Source: Gloeocapsopsis sp. IPPAS B-1203 (GTDB taxonomy: Bacteria; Cyanobacteriota; Cyanobacteriia; Cyanobacteriales; Chroococcidiopsidaceae). Taken from it: 64,000 nt of DNA. The notes beneath the pieces were generated by a model that saw nothing but the letters and a program-made list of their open reading frames with translations, was not told the DNA's origin and made no database searches. Positions 46,564-56,435 of this stretch are shown one piece after another. Numbering within the stretch: position 1 is the stretch's first letter; each line of letters opens with the position of its first letter. The translations under genes were made by a program, and so were the position numbers. The stretch is from contig NZ_PEIG01000018.1 in assembly GCF_002749975.1 (NCBI RefSeq), positions 1 to 64,000 of the forward strand, written 5' to 3'.

Positions 46564-48813
46564 TTAGAAAGGCTGATTTAGCTCAGTAAAATCTAACCAT
46601 TGAGGATTAGCAGACATTAAGGCTGTAGCAGAAGCACAATTTAAAGGTCTAGAGAAAAGATAACCTTGACCAAATTCACAGCCTAACGTGCGTAATATTG
46701 CAAGTTGCTCGGTTGTTTCTGCGCCTTCTGCAACTACATCCATTCCTAAGGTATGAGCTAAGGTAGTAATTGTCCGAATAATTTCATAGTTTTCGGCATT
46801 TGAGTGCATACCACTTACAAAAGAGCGATCTATTTTTAAGATATTTATGGGAAAACGATGTAGATAGCTTAAAGATGAGTAACCTTGACCAAAATCATCA
46901 ATGCTTAACTGAATTCGTTTTGATCTAATTTCTAATAGTGCATGAATTGTTTCTTGAGCATATTCAATCAGTGTACTTTCAGTCATTTCTAGTTGCAAAT
47001 AACTACCGTCTAAGCCAGTTTCTGCTAAAATTTGCTCAATTTGCTCAAGAAAATTTGGTTCTCTAATTTGTTTGCCAGCAATATTTACGCTCATTTTAAG
47101 GGGCATCAAATGCGGAAATTGTACTTGCCAAGCGCGTAATTGGTGACAGGCGGCTCGTAATACCCATTCACCGATAGGCACAATTAAGCCAATATCTTCC
47201 GCAACGGGAATAAATTCTGTAGGAGAAATCAAACCTCGTTGGGGATGTCGCCAGCGGATTAAAGCTTCAAAGCCCTTGAGTTTACCTGTTGCTAAAGAAA
47301 CAATTGGTTGGTAGTGTAGGCAAAATTCCTGGCGTTCGAGTGCTTGGCGCAGATCGCTTTCTAGCTGTAAAAGTTCTAGAGTTTGTTGATACATTGCCTG
47401 GTCAAAAATTGCATACCGTGCCTTGCCTTGTTCTTTGGCTTGATACATGGCAATATCAGCATCTCGTAGCAAATTTTGGGCTTGCGTACAGTTGGGAGAA
47501 TTGAGGACAATTCCGATACTGGCACTACAAAAGATGGTGTGGTTTTCGAGTGTCAAAGGTGATACAAGTTGAGCTTGAAGTCGCTCAGCAATTTTAATTG
47601 CATCAGTAATATCTTTAATACCGTCGAGTAAAATAGTGAATTCATCACCACCGAAACGCGCAATTGTGTCTGTGGAACGGATACTTTGTTCTAAAAGATA
47701 TGCGATCGCACAAAGTAATTGATCGCCGATCGCATGACCTAGACTATCATTGACAATTTTAAAACGGTCTAAATCGATAAATAAAACAGCAAATAAATAA
47801 TCTTTATGACGCTTGGCTCGACTTAAAGCACTTTCAAGACGTTCCATAAATAAAGTACGGTTAGGTAAACCCGTAAGAGCATCATGCAGCGCGTCATAGA
47901 TGAGTTGTTCCTCGGCGCGTTTACGTTGCGTAATGTCGTAAATAATGCCATCAATGCGCGCGGGGTTGCCTTCTTGATCGTAAATAACATAAGTGCGATC
48001 GCTCAACCAGCGAACTTCGCCATCAGGACGCAAAATTCTGTATTCAATTTCCACGCTGCCATGTTCGATGAGCATTTGGCGTGATTTTTGATATCTAGCG
48101 CGATCGTCAGGATGAATCACTTCTTGATATAACTCTGGGCAATCTAAAAATTCTGCAGGTGGGCGACCATAAACCTTTTGTACTGCTGGGTTAAGATAAA
48201 TTAACTTTCCAGTTTCTGGAGCAAACGACCAAACAACATCTTCAAGGGAATTGAGAATACTTTCCAAGCGTTCTTCGCTTACTTGCAACGATTTTTGTGC
48301 TAGCTTGCGTTCTGCAATTTCTCTTCTTAATTGGCGATTAGTTGCTTCTAATTGGGCAGTACGTTCTTGAATTCGTTCTTCTAATTGAGCATTTAACTGT
48401 GAAATTTCTGCTTTAGCGGCTTGGAGAGCCAATTGACTTTTAACACGAGATAAAACTTCAGCAATTTCAAATGGTTTCATGATGTAATCGACACCACCAA
48501 CCTCAAAAGCTTTCACTTTACCAACAAGATCGTCTGAAGCACTTAAAAAAATGACTGGAATGTTACGTGTTAATAGCGATGCTTTCAGCTGACGACACAC
48601 TTCGTAACCATCCAAATCAGGCATTTTGACATCAAGTAAAATGAGATCGGGTGGTGCAGTTTTAGCTCCCATCAATGCCATGGCACCGTTTTTTGCACAA
48701 CGAACTTGATATCCTTCTCCAGACAAGGTTTTGGATAAAACCAAAAGATTTTCTGGAACATCGTCAACGATTAAAATTGTGCGTGAATCGGTACTAAATT
48801 GATGGTTATTCAT
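46564..48813 (-). CDS. Response regulator with PAS, GGDEF and EAL domains
   Basis: 749 residues: a receiver (about 10-130, phospho-aspartate in LILLDVKMPDLDG), a coiled coil (about 130-185), PAS/PAC (about 185-300), a diguanylate cyclase domain with intact GGDEF (RFGGDEFTILLDG), and a phosphodiesterase domain with intact EAL (GFEALIRWRHP), DDFGQGYSSL and EGAETTEQL. It can both make and break c-di-GMP in principle; which dominates depends on phosphorylation. Its ATG overlaps the TGA of the upstream hybrid kinase by 4 bases, so kinase and regulator are a coupled pair. Confidence 0.95.
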   Translation of the reverse strand: MNNHQFSTDSRTILIVDDVPENLLVLSKTLSGEGYQVRCAKNGAMALMGAKTAPPDLILLDVKMPDLDGYEVCRQLKASLLTRNIPVIFLSASDDLVGKVKAFEVGGVDYIMKPFEIAEVLSRVKSQLALQAAKAEISQLNAQLEERIQERTAQLEATNRQLRREIAERKLAQKSLQVSEERLESILNSLEDVVWSFAPETGKLIYLNPAVQKVYGRPPAEFLDCPELYQEVIHPDDRARYQKSRQMLIEHGSVEIEYRILRPDGEVRWLSDRTYVIYDQEGNPARIDGIIYDITQRKRAEEQLIYDALHDALTGLPNRTLFMERLESALSRAKRHKDYLFAVLFIDLDRFKIVNDSLGHAIGDQLLCAIAYLLEQSIRSTDTIARFGGDEFTILLDGIKDITDAIKIAERLQAQLVSPLTLENHTIFCSASIGIVLNSPNCTQAQNLLRDADIAMYQAKEQGKARYAIFDQAMYQQTLELLQLESDLRQALERQEFCLHYQPIVSLATGKLKGFEALIRWRHPQRGLISPTEFIPVAEDIGLIVPIGEWVLRAACHQLRAWQVQFPHLMPLKMSVNIAGKQIREPNFLEQIEQILAETGLDGSYLQLEMTESTLIEYAQETIHALLEIRSKRIQLSIDDFGQGYSSLSYLHRFPINILKIDRSFVSGMHSNAENYEIIRTITTLAHTLGMDVVAEGAETTEQLAILRTLGCEFGQGYLFSRPLNCASATALMSANPQWLDFTELNQPF

Positions 48814-51572
48814 AATGATGACGAGGATTGAGCTAAGTCAATAAGCTGGTCAAAATCAAAGTTTTTTACTTTCTGTTGCAACACTTGTGCTAGAAAATCA
48901 TGTTCGCTGGGAATTTGACCGATCAACTGTAATAATGCTTCGGCGTCAAGTTTAGCTGCTGCATGATGTAATTCGGCGATCCAGCCAGGAGACATCACGT
49001 TTAAGCTGTCAGTTTTTAATACATTGCGTTGTGGTGCTTCTTTTCGGTTAGCCAGTCGTTGGGTAATTTGGTAGCGATAGCGCACGCCGAGATGTTGTGT
49101 GAGTTTTTGCCAGATTGCGTGTTCTCGCACAGGCTTACGCAGAATATCGTCGCCACCTGCGGCTAAGATCGTATCTTCTTCTAAAGTACTAGCAGTTAAA
49201 GCAATAATTGTGACTTGACGAGTAGGATGCGATTTGATTTGTTTAATTGCTTCATAGCCTGAAACAATTGGCATGCGGATATCCATCCAGATCAAGTGCG
49301 GCTCCCAACTTTGGCTGATTGCGATCGCATCAAGACCGTTTTCGGCTTCACGCACCTCGAATCCCACATTAGTCAACATTTGCTTGAGTATGCGGCGATG
49401 TGCTAAATGATCGTCAGCAACTAAAATACGATACGTTGGCTGTCCTGGTGCTAAGCCAATCACCCGCCGAATTATTGATTGTTGCGATGCAGCATAGTCT
49501 GCTAGTTCTAAGCGAATATTAAACTGAAAGCTACTGCCTTTTCCTAACTGACTATTGACTGTAAGTTCTCCTCCCATGAGTTGGACAAAATTTTGGGCGA
49601 TCGCTAAACCTAGCCCTGTTCCTTGTTCAGATTTGCGTCCGGTTTCGGTTTGAACAAAAGGTTCAAATAAAATTGCTAGTTCATGTGGCGCAATTCCTAG
49701 CCCTGTATCTTTAACCTCAAAGTACACTGTTTTGAATGCCGGAGAACCTTTGGATATTTCTTTTAATGCTTGTACGCGTATAGTTACATAACCTTCCTGT
49801 GTAAATTTAATTGCATTACTTAAAAGATTAATTAAAATTTGCCTTAGTTTAACTTCATCAGAGTAAACAAATCGAGGAACTTCTGCAGTATGCTCAACTT
49901 TTAGCTGCAAACCTTTCGATTGAGCTTTAAACTGAAACATTTCTTCAATGCTATTAAGTAATGTGTAAAGATCGAATTTTTTCTTGTTCAGTACACTGCG
50001 ACCTGCCTCAATTTTAGACATATCGAGAACATCGTTAATAAGTGTGAGTAAATGCTCTCCACTACGGCCAATAATTCTCAAATTTTCTTTCTGTTCAGTG
50101 GTGATTGATGTGTCTTGATGCATCAATTTTGTAAAACCAAGAATTGCATTTAGTGGCGTTCGCAATTCATGACTCATTTTAGCTAAAAACTCACCTTTAG
50201 CTTGGCTAGCTGCCTCAGCTGCTTGTTTTGCTGTCTTAAGTTCTGCAGTACGTTGTTCAACTCTTATTTCTAGTTGTTCTAAAGATTCTTTAATCTGCAA
50301 TGCCATGCGATTAAATGACTGTGATAAAACATCAAGTTCTTTAACTCCTTCAATTTTTACATTTTGGTCTAAGTTACCATTTGCGATCGCTTTAGAGGCT
50401 GTGCTTAGTTTTTGAATCGGTCGCATAATCCATTGCGAAGTTAGCGTTCCCACAATTATGGCAACGAATAAAGCTAATAAACACAGAACAATAGTCATCC
50501 GAGTATTTGTATTGATCTGTGCCATGAAGTCAGATTCAGGGACAACAATAACCACTAACCAATCCAGCCCAAGATTGTCATACCAAGGAGACACATGAAC
50601 AAAATGACGTTGATGGTGACATTGAATGTTGAGCTTTTGACTGTGCTTAATTTTGGCAAAACCACCAAATTCATCGTAGATATACTTAGCAATTACTTGC
50701 ATCAATGCATCTTGGCTTTGCAAAACATTTATTCTTTGTGCTTTACCTTGGAAAACAGTCAGTGGTTTTTCTTGACTTGAACTGGCAATTAATAAACCAT
50801 TACGTTCGATGATGAAAATTTTTCCGGAAGGGCTAATATCTATACTGGCTAAGAATTTACTAATTTTAGTTAGCAGAAAATCTGCACCAATGACACCAAG
50901 TAATCGATTATTCTTATCATAAAGTGGACGACTTGCAGTGATTAAAAGATGCTCTGCAGGATCTTCCCAGGTATATACCGGAGTCCATATTGGTTTTCCT
51001 GCTTTGATTGCGTCGGCGTACCAAGCTTCTGCTAAAGGTTCGTAATTGTCGTAAACTCTTAAAACTTTAGTCCGGTTTCCTTGACTATCAGTAGCGTAAG
51101 TAAGTGCTTTTCGTTGAGTATTTACTGAAAGTTCGTCAATTGTAATTCCCTCACCATCTAAATATCGCCCAGATGCTACAAGTTCACCTGTTGTTAATGC
51201 ATAGCCAATGTAGCTAACATCGAATACTTGCATTTGTTTCCAAAAGTAATGTCCTGTATCTTCAAAGCGATATACATCTAATATTCCTAGTTGAACTGCA
51301 TCAACATTTAACTGGTTGATTTGATGTGGTGTAGCTAAGTAGCTATCAAGGTGTTGATCTACGAGTTTGTCAACTTTATCCATTAATTGATCTGCAAGTT
51401 CGTTGACGGCTTGTTGTCCATTACGTAGCGAAATATATCCTACTATTGCTACAGCAACAAAAATTTGCAGCACAAATGGCACAATTAGCAACTTGTGTAG
51501 TCCGATACCCTCGCTTTTATAAATATCATTATTGGCAATTTTCAGATATTGACGTAACTCCAACCACCTCAT
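48810..51572 (-). CDS. Hybrid sensor histidine kinase with dCache sensor
   Basis: 920 residues. The first membrane helix is about 28-48 and is followed by an extracytoplasmic dCache-type domain (about 50-345, with DVSYIGYALTTGELVASGRY and VIGADFLLTKISKFL). The second helix is about 355-378, then HAMP. The kinase core has H-box MSHELRTPLNAIL, N-box LINLLSNAIKF, and G boxes DTGLGIAP and GTGLGLAI. The receiver has WMDIRMP, and a short helical tail follows. It probably passes phosphate to the downstream GGDEF-EAL regulator as well as to its own receiver. The sensed ligand is unknown. Confidence 0.95.
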   Translation of the reverse strand: MRWLELRQYLKIANNDIYKSEGIGLHKLLIVPFVLQIFVAVAIVGYISLRNGQQAVNELADQLMDKVDKLVDQHLDSYLATPHQINQLNVDAVQLGILDVYRFEDTGHYFWKQMQVFDVSYIGYALTTGELVASGRYLDGEGITIDELSVNTQRKALTYATDSQGNRTKVLRVYDNYEPLAEAWYADAIKAGKPIWTPVYTWEDPAEHLLITASRPLYDKNNRLLGVIGADFLLTKISKFLASIDISPSGKIFIIERNGLLIASSSQEKPLTVFQGKAQRINVLQSQDALMQVIAKYIYDEFGGFAKIKHSQKLNIQCHHQRHFVHVSPWYDNLGLDWLVVIVVPESDFMAQINTNTRMTIVLCLLALFVAIIVGTLTSQWIMRPIQKLSTASKAIANGNLDQNVKIEGVKELDVLSQSFNRMALQIKESLEQLEIRVEQRTAELKTAKQAAEAASQAKGEFLAKMSHELRTPLNAILGFTKLMHQDTSITTEQKENLRIIGRSGEHLLTLINDVLDMSKIEAGRSVLNKKKFDLYTLLNSIEEMFQFKAQSKGLQLKVEHTAEVPRFVYSDEVKLRQILINLLSNAIKFTQEGYVTIRVQALKEISKGSPAFKTVYFEVKDTGLGIAPHELAILFEPFVQTETGRKSEQGTGLGLAIAQNFVQLMGGELTVNSQLGKGSSFQFNIRLELADYAASQQSIIRRVIGLAPGQPTYRILVADDHLAHRRILKQMLTNVGFEVREAENGLDAIAISQSWEPHLIWMDIRMPIVSGYEAIKQIKSHPTRQVTIIALTASTLEEDTILAAGGDDILRKPVREHAIWQKLTQHLGVRYRYQITQRLANRKEAPQRNVLKTDSLNVMSPGWIAELHHAAAKLDAEALLQLIGQIPSEHDFLAQVLQQKVKNFDFDQLIDLAQSSSSL

Positions 51573-51996
51573 ACAATTTAATTTCTAATTTTTTGAAATT
51601 AATAAGCCTAAGCAAATTATGATATCTCAATCTAGCAATTAATTTATTATAAGTATTCAGTAATCTTTGTTAGAGAATACATTAATTCTTAAATATTTAT
51701 TTGCATATGATTTCAAAAAAAGATGAATAAATACGAGTTTATACTGAAGTCGAATTTGAACTTATTTGCTATGTCCTTTATAATTTGATATAAATACTTT
51801 CTACTACTCTACTTATAAAAGCTGCACATTAGTAAAACATCCGTGATTGTACGGAAAAGCTGTAAAGCCTAATCGCAGATGCCCTCCGACTCCCTTCGGG
51901 GCTACCCAAGCCAAGTGTACCTTCGTACACTGAAATAAGACTTTTATCTTTTATAGTAATTAACTAGAATTAATCGTTGCTACGAGTCAACGACAA
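51573..51996. other. Intergenic stretch holding repeat copy 2
   Basis: AT-rich upstream half likely carries the kinase promoter. The right half holds the second copy of the 60-nt structured repeat (51871-51930). No coding frame is credible. Confidence 0.5.
51871..51930 (-). repeat. 60-nt structured dispersed repeat, copy 2
   Basis: Same length as copy 1 at 29405-29464 but on the other strand. The leading hairpin is GTGTAC-GAAG-GTACAC. Relative to copy 1 two base pairs of the stem are changed on both arms, keeping the pairing. GCTTGGGTAGCCC and AGGGCATCTGCGATT are identical. Confidence 0.8.
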
Positions 51997-53301
51997 CTAA
52001 AGTAAACGTAGTTGTCCTTCAAGCTGTTCTCCCGAAGCGTGATTTGGCTCAAGTGTATCCAGATCAAAGTCTGACCATTCAGTTTCAGCTGACATCAATT
52101 TTTGTGCAGCCTCTAACATTGAGGCTGAGATATCTTTGAGATCTTCTCTGTTATTTAGATAAGTTTTTAAGGCTTCCATAGGGTCAATACTACTACTTGC
52201 ACCTAGTTCGGGTATGCGTGGGCGTGCAAGTTGGCTAATAAGTTCGGGTTGAATTGTATAAGTATGTGCTGTGCTTAAAATACGATGCAACAATGCTGTA
52301 TCTATTTGATCTAATTGGTCAGAACGCAGCTTATAAATAAGGCGTATAACAGCATCATCAATATTTTTTTTTGCGATCGCCTTTAATATTTTCTCTTGCG
52401 GATCAGCCACATTTGATACATCAACTTCAATTGTGCAAAATGTGCGCACTGGTAAAGGACAAAATTCCCATTGCACCTTACCGCGTTCGAGTTCCACCAT
52501 CACATAGCCTTTGTCTTCTTTTTCCTCGCTAAAATCTACCCGTTCAATACTTCCTGGATAAATAATCGGCGGATCATTTGATTTATTCAGATTTTGGTGG
52601 CGGTGGACGTGCCCCAAGGCAACATAATCAAAACAGGGACGCGTAAGTAATGATAGAGGTACAGTGAAGCCTTTGCCAACTGCTAAAAAGCGTTCTGCAC
52701 CGTAAGAAGCATTATCAACCATCAAGTGCCCTAGTAATACAGTTGGGACTTCTGGGTTCAGGCTGCGGATTTCGCCTTCGAGGGCAACTCGCAGACGATC
52801 AATGAGTAATTGATTAACTTCAGCTAAAGACATTCCTTCGGTTTCAGGGCGTGTCAGCAGTGTAGAACGAGTTAGCCAAGGTAGCGAGATAATTTGAATT
52901 GGACCATTATGGGTTTGGATATGGTGTGTCGTTAGGCGATCGCCGACAACAAATCCTGGTACTCCCAAAGTCCGATAAATACACAAACTTGCCCCACCTT
53001 GTCCTTGTGAATGCTGATCGTGATTGCCAACTAACAATACTGTAGGAACTTGCGCGTCTACTAAGCGGCGAAACTGACTTGCAAATTTTTCTTGCACAAA
53101 TGGTGGCGGCGTTGCATCAGGAAAAGCATCACCACCAAATACAACAAGGTCAACAGGCTCAGATAAAGCACGGTCAATGCAGCGCGAAAGTGTCTTGACA
53201 AAATCCTCCAGTCGTGTATTTGTTCCAGTTTGAGGGTCAATACGTCCGTGGGAAAAGCTACTTCCCATGTGGATATCGGATAAATGGAGGATTTTGAGCA
53301 T
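51997..53301 (-). CDS. SbcD-like metallophosphoesterase (Mre11-type DNA nuclease)
   Basis: 434 residues from ATG 53301 (MLKILHLSDIHMG). Phosphoesterase motifs are complete: LSDIHMG, VFGGDAFPD, VGNHDQHS, GHLMVD and GHVHRHQ, followed by a capping domain. It should trim DNA ends with an SbcC/Rad50-type partner, but no such gene lies nearby. A frame extension upstream to 53346 falls inside a dispersed repeat, so the later ATG is preferred. Confidence 0.9.
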   Translation of the reverse strand: MLKILHLSDIHMGSSFSHGRIDPQTGTNTRLEDFVKTLSRCIDRALSEPVDLVVFGGDAFPDATPPPFVQEKFASQFRRLVDAQVPTVLLVGNHDQHSQGQGGASLCIYRTLGVPGFVVGDRLTTHHIQTHNGPIQIISLPWLTRSTLLTRPETEGMSLAEVNQLLIDRLRVALEGEIRSLNPEVPTVLLGHLMVDNASYGAERFLAVGKGFTVPLSLLTRPCFDYVALGHVHRHQNLNKSNDPPIIYPGSIERVDFSEEKEDKGYVMVELERGKVQWEFCPLPVRTFCTIEVDVSNVADPQEKILKAIAKKNIDDAVIRLIYKLRSDQLDQIDTALLHRILSTAHTYTIQPELISQLARPRIPELGASSSIDPMEALKTYLNNREDLKDISASMLEAAQKLMSAETEWSDFDLDTLEPNHASGEQLEGQLRLL

Positions 53302-53302
53302 G

Positions 53303-53357
53303 AGTTTTGAGTTTTGAGTTTTGTTAGTGTAGCGGTGCGTTAGCACGTTTTGAGTTG
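53303..53357 (-). repeat. 55-nt dispersed repeat, copy 1
   Basis: Read on the minus strand it begins CAACTCAAAACGTGCTAACG and ends with TCAAAACTCAAAACT. Copy 2 at 57892-57946 is on the plus strand with three differences. The core CGTGCTAACGCACCGCTAC includes GTGC...GCAC. The remainder of 53302-53547 is C-rich short repeats (GCTAATCGCT at 53516 and 53537). Confidence 0.8.
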
Positions 53358-53547
53358 AAGAAGTAGGATTTTTGAACGTGGAGAGAACTAGTGTTAGATA
53401 ACTTAACTTACATAGTATTTCCCCCAGTTTCCCAGTCTTCCCATCTCCCTAAACCCCGATCTCTGAACCGAAGGTCTGCGAAGCGCGTCCCCTGACCTCT
53501 CTTCAGACGCTCAGCGCTAATCGCTAAAAGCTAAGTGCTAATCGCTG

Positions 53548-54273
53548 TTAAATATGAATTCCGCATTCGGTTTTACCTGTACCGCGCCAGCGTCCGGCAC
53601 GTTCATCTTCGCCTTCAGCGACGGGGGTAGTAATTGGTTCATCGCCAATACTGGGATAACCTTGATCGTGGAGTGGGTTGTAGATCACACCATGTTGGAA
53701 GACATAATTCCAGGAATCTTTACGAGTCCAACTTGCTAAAGGATTGACTTTAAGACGCTGTTGAGCATCTATTTCAAATACTGGCATATAGGCACGGGTA
53801 ACGGCTTGATCGCGACGCCGTCCTGTAATCCACGCAACCGCGTTCAGATCATCTAAACCACGCTGCAATGGTTCAATTTTTGTGAGGTGGTGAAATTTCT
53901 CAATATCTTTATCCCATAAGTCTGCACCATATTTAGCGGCAAAAGCTTCCCGCGTCTCTACCTCAGGAGTTTTGTAGATTCTCAAGTCAAGGTTGTAAAT
54001 CTCTTTGGCTTTGGCAACTAATTCTAACGATTGCGGAAAATGATGCAATGTGTCGAGGAAAATCACTGGAACTGGTCGTTCAAGGTCGCGGTAGAAAATA
54101 TCAGTGATTATCATATCATCAACATTAAAAGCACTCGTTTGCACCAGTCCTTCTAAAATATGCTCAACGCACCAAGCTAAAATCTCTCTGGGATGAGCAG
54201 TATCAAATCTCTGGTTAAGTTGCTCTAAATCAAAATTATCAATTTGGATGCGAGATTCAATGGAAAAGCTCAT
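53548..54273 (-). CDS. cysH: Phosphoadenylyl-sulfate reductase
   Basis: 241 residues. Reduces PAPS to sulfite with thioredoxin in assimilatory sulfate reduction. IFLDTLHHFPQSLELV is the PP-loop region, ITGRRRDQAVTRAYMP follows, and the protein ends TGKTECGIHI with the redox cysteine in ECGIH. It lacks the paired CC...CxxC cysteines that bind the [4Fe-4S] cluster of APS reductases, so it is the PAPS type. Confidence 0.96.
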   Translation of the reverse strand: MSFSIESRIQIDNFDLEQLNQRFDTAHPREILAWCVEHILEGLVQTSAFNVDDMIITDIFYRDLERPVPVIFLDTLHHFPQSLELVAKAKEIYNLDLRIYKTPEVETREAFAAKYGADLWDKDIEKFHHLTKIEPLQRGLDDLNAVAWITGRRRDQAVTRAYMPVFEIDAQQRLKVNPLASWTRKDSWNYVFQHGVIYNPLHDQGYPSIGDEPITTPVAEGEDERAGRWRGTGKTECGIHI

Positions 54274-54385
54274 GTCGATTATTTTGTTATTTCTCTTACA
54301 TCCAGAATATCTAAATTTGGTGTCGGTGAAAGCTTTTTAGTTGTTTGCGCTCAGCTTTGATTTTTTATGAAGTGGTATTTCTAAA

Positions 54386-54658
54386 ATGCGATTAATCTTA
54401 TACAGTAAGCCAGGTTGCCATTTATGTGAGGCATTGCAAGAAAAATTGGCACAAATTCACTCGTTCAGTTTTGATTTAGAAGTGCGGGACATTACAACTC
54501 GTGCAGATTGGTTTCAAGCGTATCAGTACGAAGTACCAGTCATCTGTAGAGACAATAATGGTAGAGAAGAGCAACTTCCTCGTCCTTCTCCTCGCGCTAC
54601 AGTGTCACAGTTGGAGCAATTGTTACAGAAATATCTCAAAACTCATGGTTCAGAGTAA
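54386..54658 (+). CDS. Glutaredoxin-like protein (DUF836 type)
   Basis: 90 residues. LILYSKPGCHLCEALQEKL carries a C-H-L-C redox motif at about 10-13, then DITTRADWFQAYQYEVPVIC with the cis-Pro turn. A thiol-disulfide role is likely. It is divergent from cysH, separated by 112 bases, and 153 bases upstream of murE on the same strand. Confidence 0.88.
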   Translation: MRLILYSKPGCHLCEALQEKLAQIHSFSFDLEVRDITTRADWFQAYQYEVPVICRDNNGREEQLPRPSPRATVSQLEQLLQKYLKTHGSE

Positions 54659-54811
54659 GAGATGTGTATTCACAGTAGGAGTCAGAGGTCAGGGTTAAAA
54701 CAAGGGCAAGACAATGCCTTATCTGTAATTGGAGTAACGATTCTGAGCCTCTGTGAATGTCCTAAGTATATTGACGCTCATTTAGGTTTTTGTTGTGAGG
54801 AGTATGATGTC

Positions 54812-56308
54812 ATGAAATTGCGTGAATTGTTAATAAAGATTGCAAGTCTTAAAGAAGTTCCCCAGCATCCAGCAATGGATAGGGAAGTCACTGGATTAAA
54901 AACGAATTCCCATGCTTGTCAACCTGGAGATTTATTTATTGGGATGCCAGGGACACGAGTCGATGGTGGTGAATTTTGGGAAAGTGCGATCGCTTCCGGT
55001 GCGATCGCAGCTTTAATTTCTGCAGATATAGCAAAACCAGTCACAAGCGATGCTTGCATCCTTGCTGCAACTGATATGATTCAAGCGTGTGCCCAAGCCG
55101 CAGCAGCTTTCTATGGCTACCCAGCAAAACAGCTAAAACTTGTGGGTGTCACGGGTACGAATGGCAAAACGACAACAACACATTTGATTGAATATTTTCT
55201 CGCACAAGCACAGTTTTCCGCCGCCTTAATGGGAACTCTCTACACGCGATGGCAAGGTTATGAGCAGACTGCAACACACACAACACCATTTGCAGTAGAA
55301 CTTCAGCAACAATTAGCCGCAGCCCGCGATGCTGGTTGTCAGTGGGGAGTCATGGAAGTGAGTTCTCATGCTTTGGCACAAGGAAGAGTGAAGGGTTGTC
55401 CTTTTGAAGTTGGGGTGTTTACAAACTTAACGCAAGACCACCTTGATTTTCACAAGGATATGGAAGATTATTTTGCTGCCAAAGCACTGTTATTTAGCCC
55501 CGACTATCTCCAAGGACGTGCAATTATTAACGCAGACGATCCTTATGGGCAAAGACTCATAGCGCAAGTTTCTCATCAACAACTATGGCGCTACAGTGTC
55601 CACAATGGGGAAGAGGCTGATTTTTGGACAAGCGATTTGAAATATGAACCAACAGGTGTCAGTGGAACGCTGCATACACCCAAAGGAAATATTGCCTTTC
55701 GTTCGCCCTTAGTTGGCGAGTACAATCTCTCAAATATGTTGGCGGCTGTTGCTGCGGCATTACATCTCGGTGTAGATTTAGGCTTGATTGCGCAAGTTTT
55801 ACCAAAATTTACCGAAGTTCCAGGACGGATGGAACGAGTGCAGATTGATTCTGAGCAAGATATTAGTGTAATTGTTGATTATGCGCACACACCCGATAGC
55901 TTAGAAAATTTACTCAAAGCATCACGACCGTTTATTCCTGGCAAAATGATTTGTGTGTTTGGTTGTGGAGGCGATCGCGATCGCACCAAGCGTCCGAAAA
56001 TGGGAGCTATTGCAGCGCAACTTGCAGATATTGCCGTTGTGACTTCCGATAACCCGCGTACTGAAGAACCCGAACGCATTTTGCAAGATGTTTTAGCCGG
56101 AATTCCTGAAACAGTACATCCTCAGGTTATTTGCGATCGCGCCAGTGCAATTCGTACAGCAATTCTGCAAGCCCAACCAGGAGATGGTGTTTTAATTGCA
56201 GGTAAAGGTCACGAAGACTATCAAATTCTAGGAACTGAAAAAATTCACTTTGACGATCGCGAACAAGCAAGATTTGCTTTAAGTGAAAGACGAACAAAAA
56301 GAACTTAA
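54812..56308 (+). CDS. murE: UDP-N-acetylmuramoyl-L-alanyl-D-glutamate-2,6-diaminopimelate ligase
   Basis: 498 residues from ATG 54812, with the ribosome site GAGGAG about 9 nt upstream; the frame is open to 54662 but that part is unlike the family. The ATP loop is GVTGTNGKTTTTHL, MEVSSHALAQGR is the Mg/UDP region, and DNPRTEEPERIL is the DNPR motif selecting meso-diaminopimelate over lysine. It adds the third amino acid of the peptidoglycan stem peptide in the cytoplasm. Confidence 0.97.
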   Translation: MKLRELLIKIASLKEVPQHPAMDREVTGLKTNSHACQPGDLFIGMPGTRVDGGEFWESAIASGAIAALISADIAKPVTSDACILAATDMIQACAQAAAAFYGYPAKQLKLVGVTGTNGKTTTTHLIEYFLAQAQFSAALMGTLYTRWQGYEQTATHTTPFAVELQQQLAAARDAGCQWGVMEVSSHALAQGRVKGCPFEVGVFTNLTQDHLDFHKDMEDYFAAKALLFSPDYLQGRAIINADDPYGQRLIAQVSHQQLWRYSVHNGEEADFWTSDLKYEPTGVSGTLHTPKGNIAFRSPLVGEYNLSNMLAAVAAALHLGVDLGLIAQVLPKFTEVPGRMERVQIDSEQDISVIVDYAHTPDSLENLLKASRPFIPGKMICVFGCGGDRDRTKRPKMGAIAAQLADIAVVTSDNPRTEEPERILQDVLAGIPETVHPQVICDRASAIRTAILQAQPGDGVLIAGKGHEDYQILGTEKIHFDDREQARFALSERRTKRT

Positions 56309-56356
56309 GGTTGGTAATTGGTAACTGGTCATTGGTCATTGGCAGAATATCTACTG

Positions 56357-56410
56357 TTACCCATTACCCATTACCCATTACCCATTACCCATTACCCATT
56401 ACCCATTACC
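56357..56410. repeat. Heptameric tandem repeat (TTACCCA x about 7.7)
   Basis: Nearly eight perfect copies of TTACCCA lie between murE and the next kinase gene. A partner block TTGGTCA-like (56310-56341) just before it is complementary in style. It is a classical STRR and a likely length-variable locus. Confidence 0.9.
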
Positions 56411-56435
56411 TACTTCTAACCTTTATCCAATTGCT

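Noticed and set aside
53302-53346. 15-residue extension of the SbcD-like protein
   Set aside because: It lies in a dispersed repeat that recurs at 57892-57946.
54662-54811. 50-residue extension of MurE
   Set aside because: Not family-like; a good Shine-Dalgarno precedes the internal ATG at 54812.
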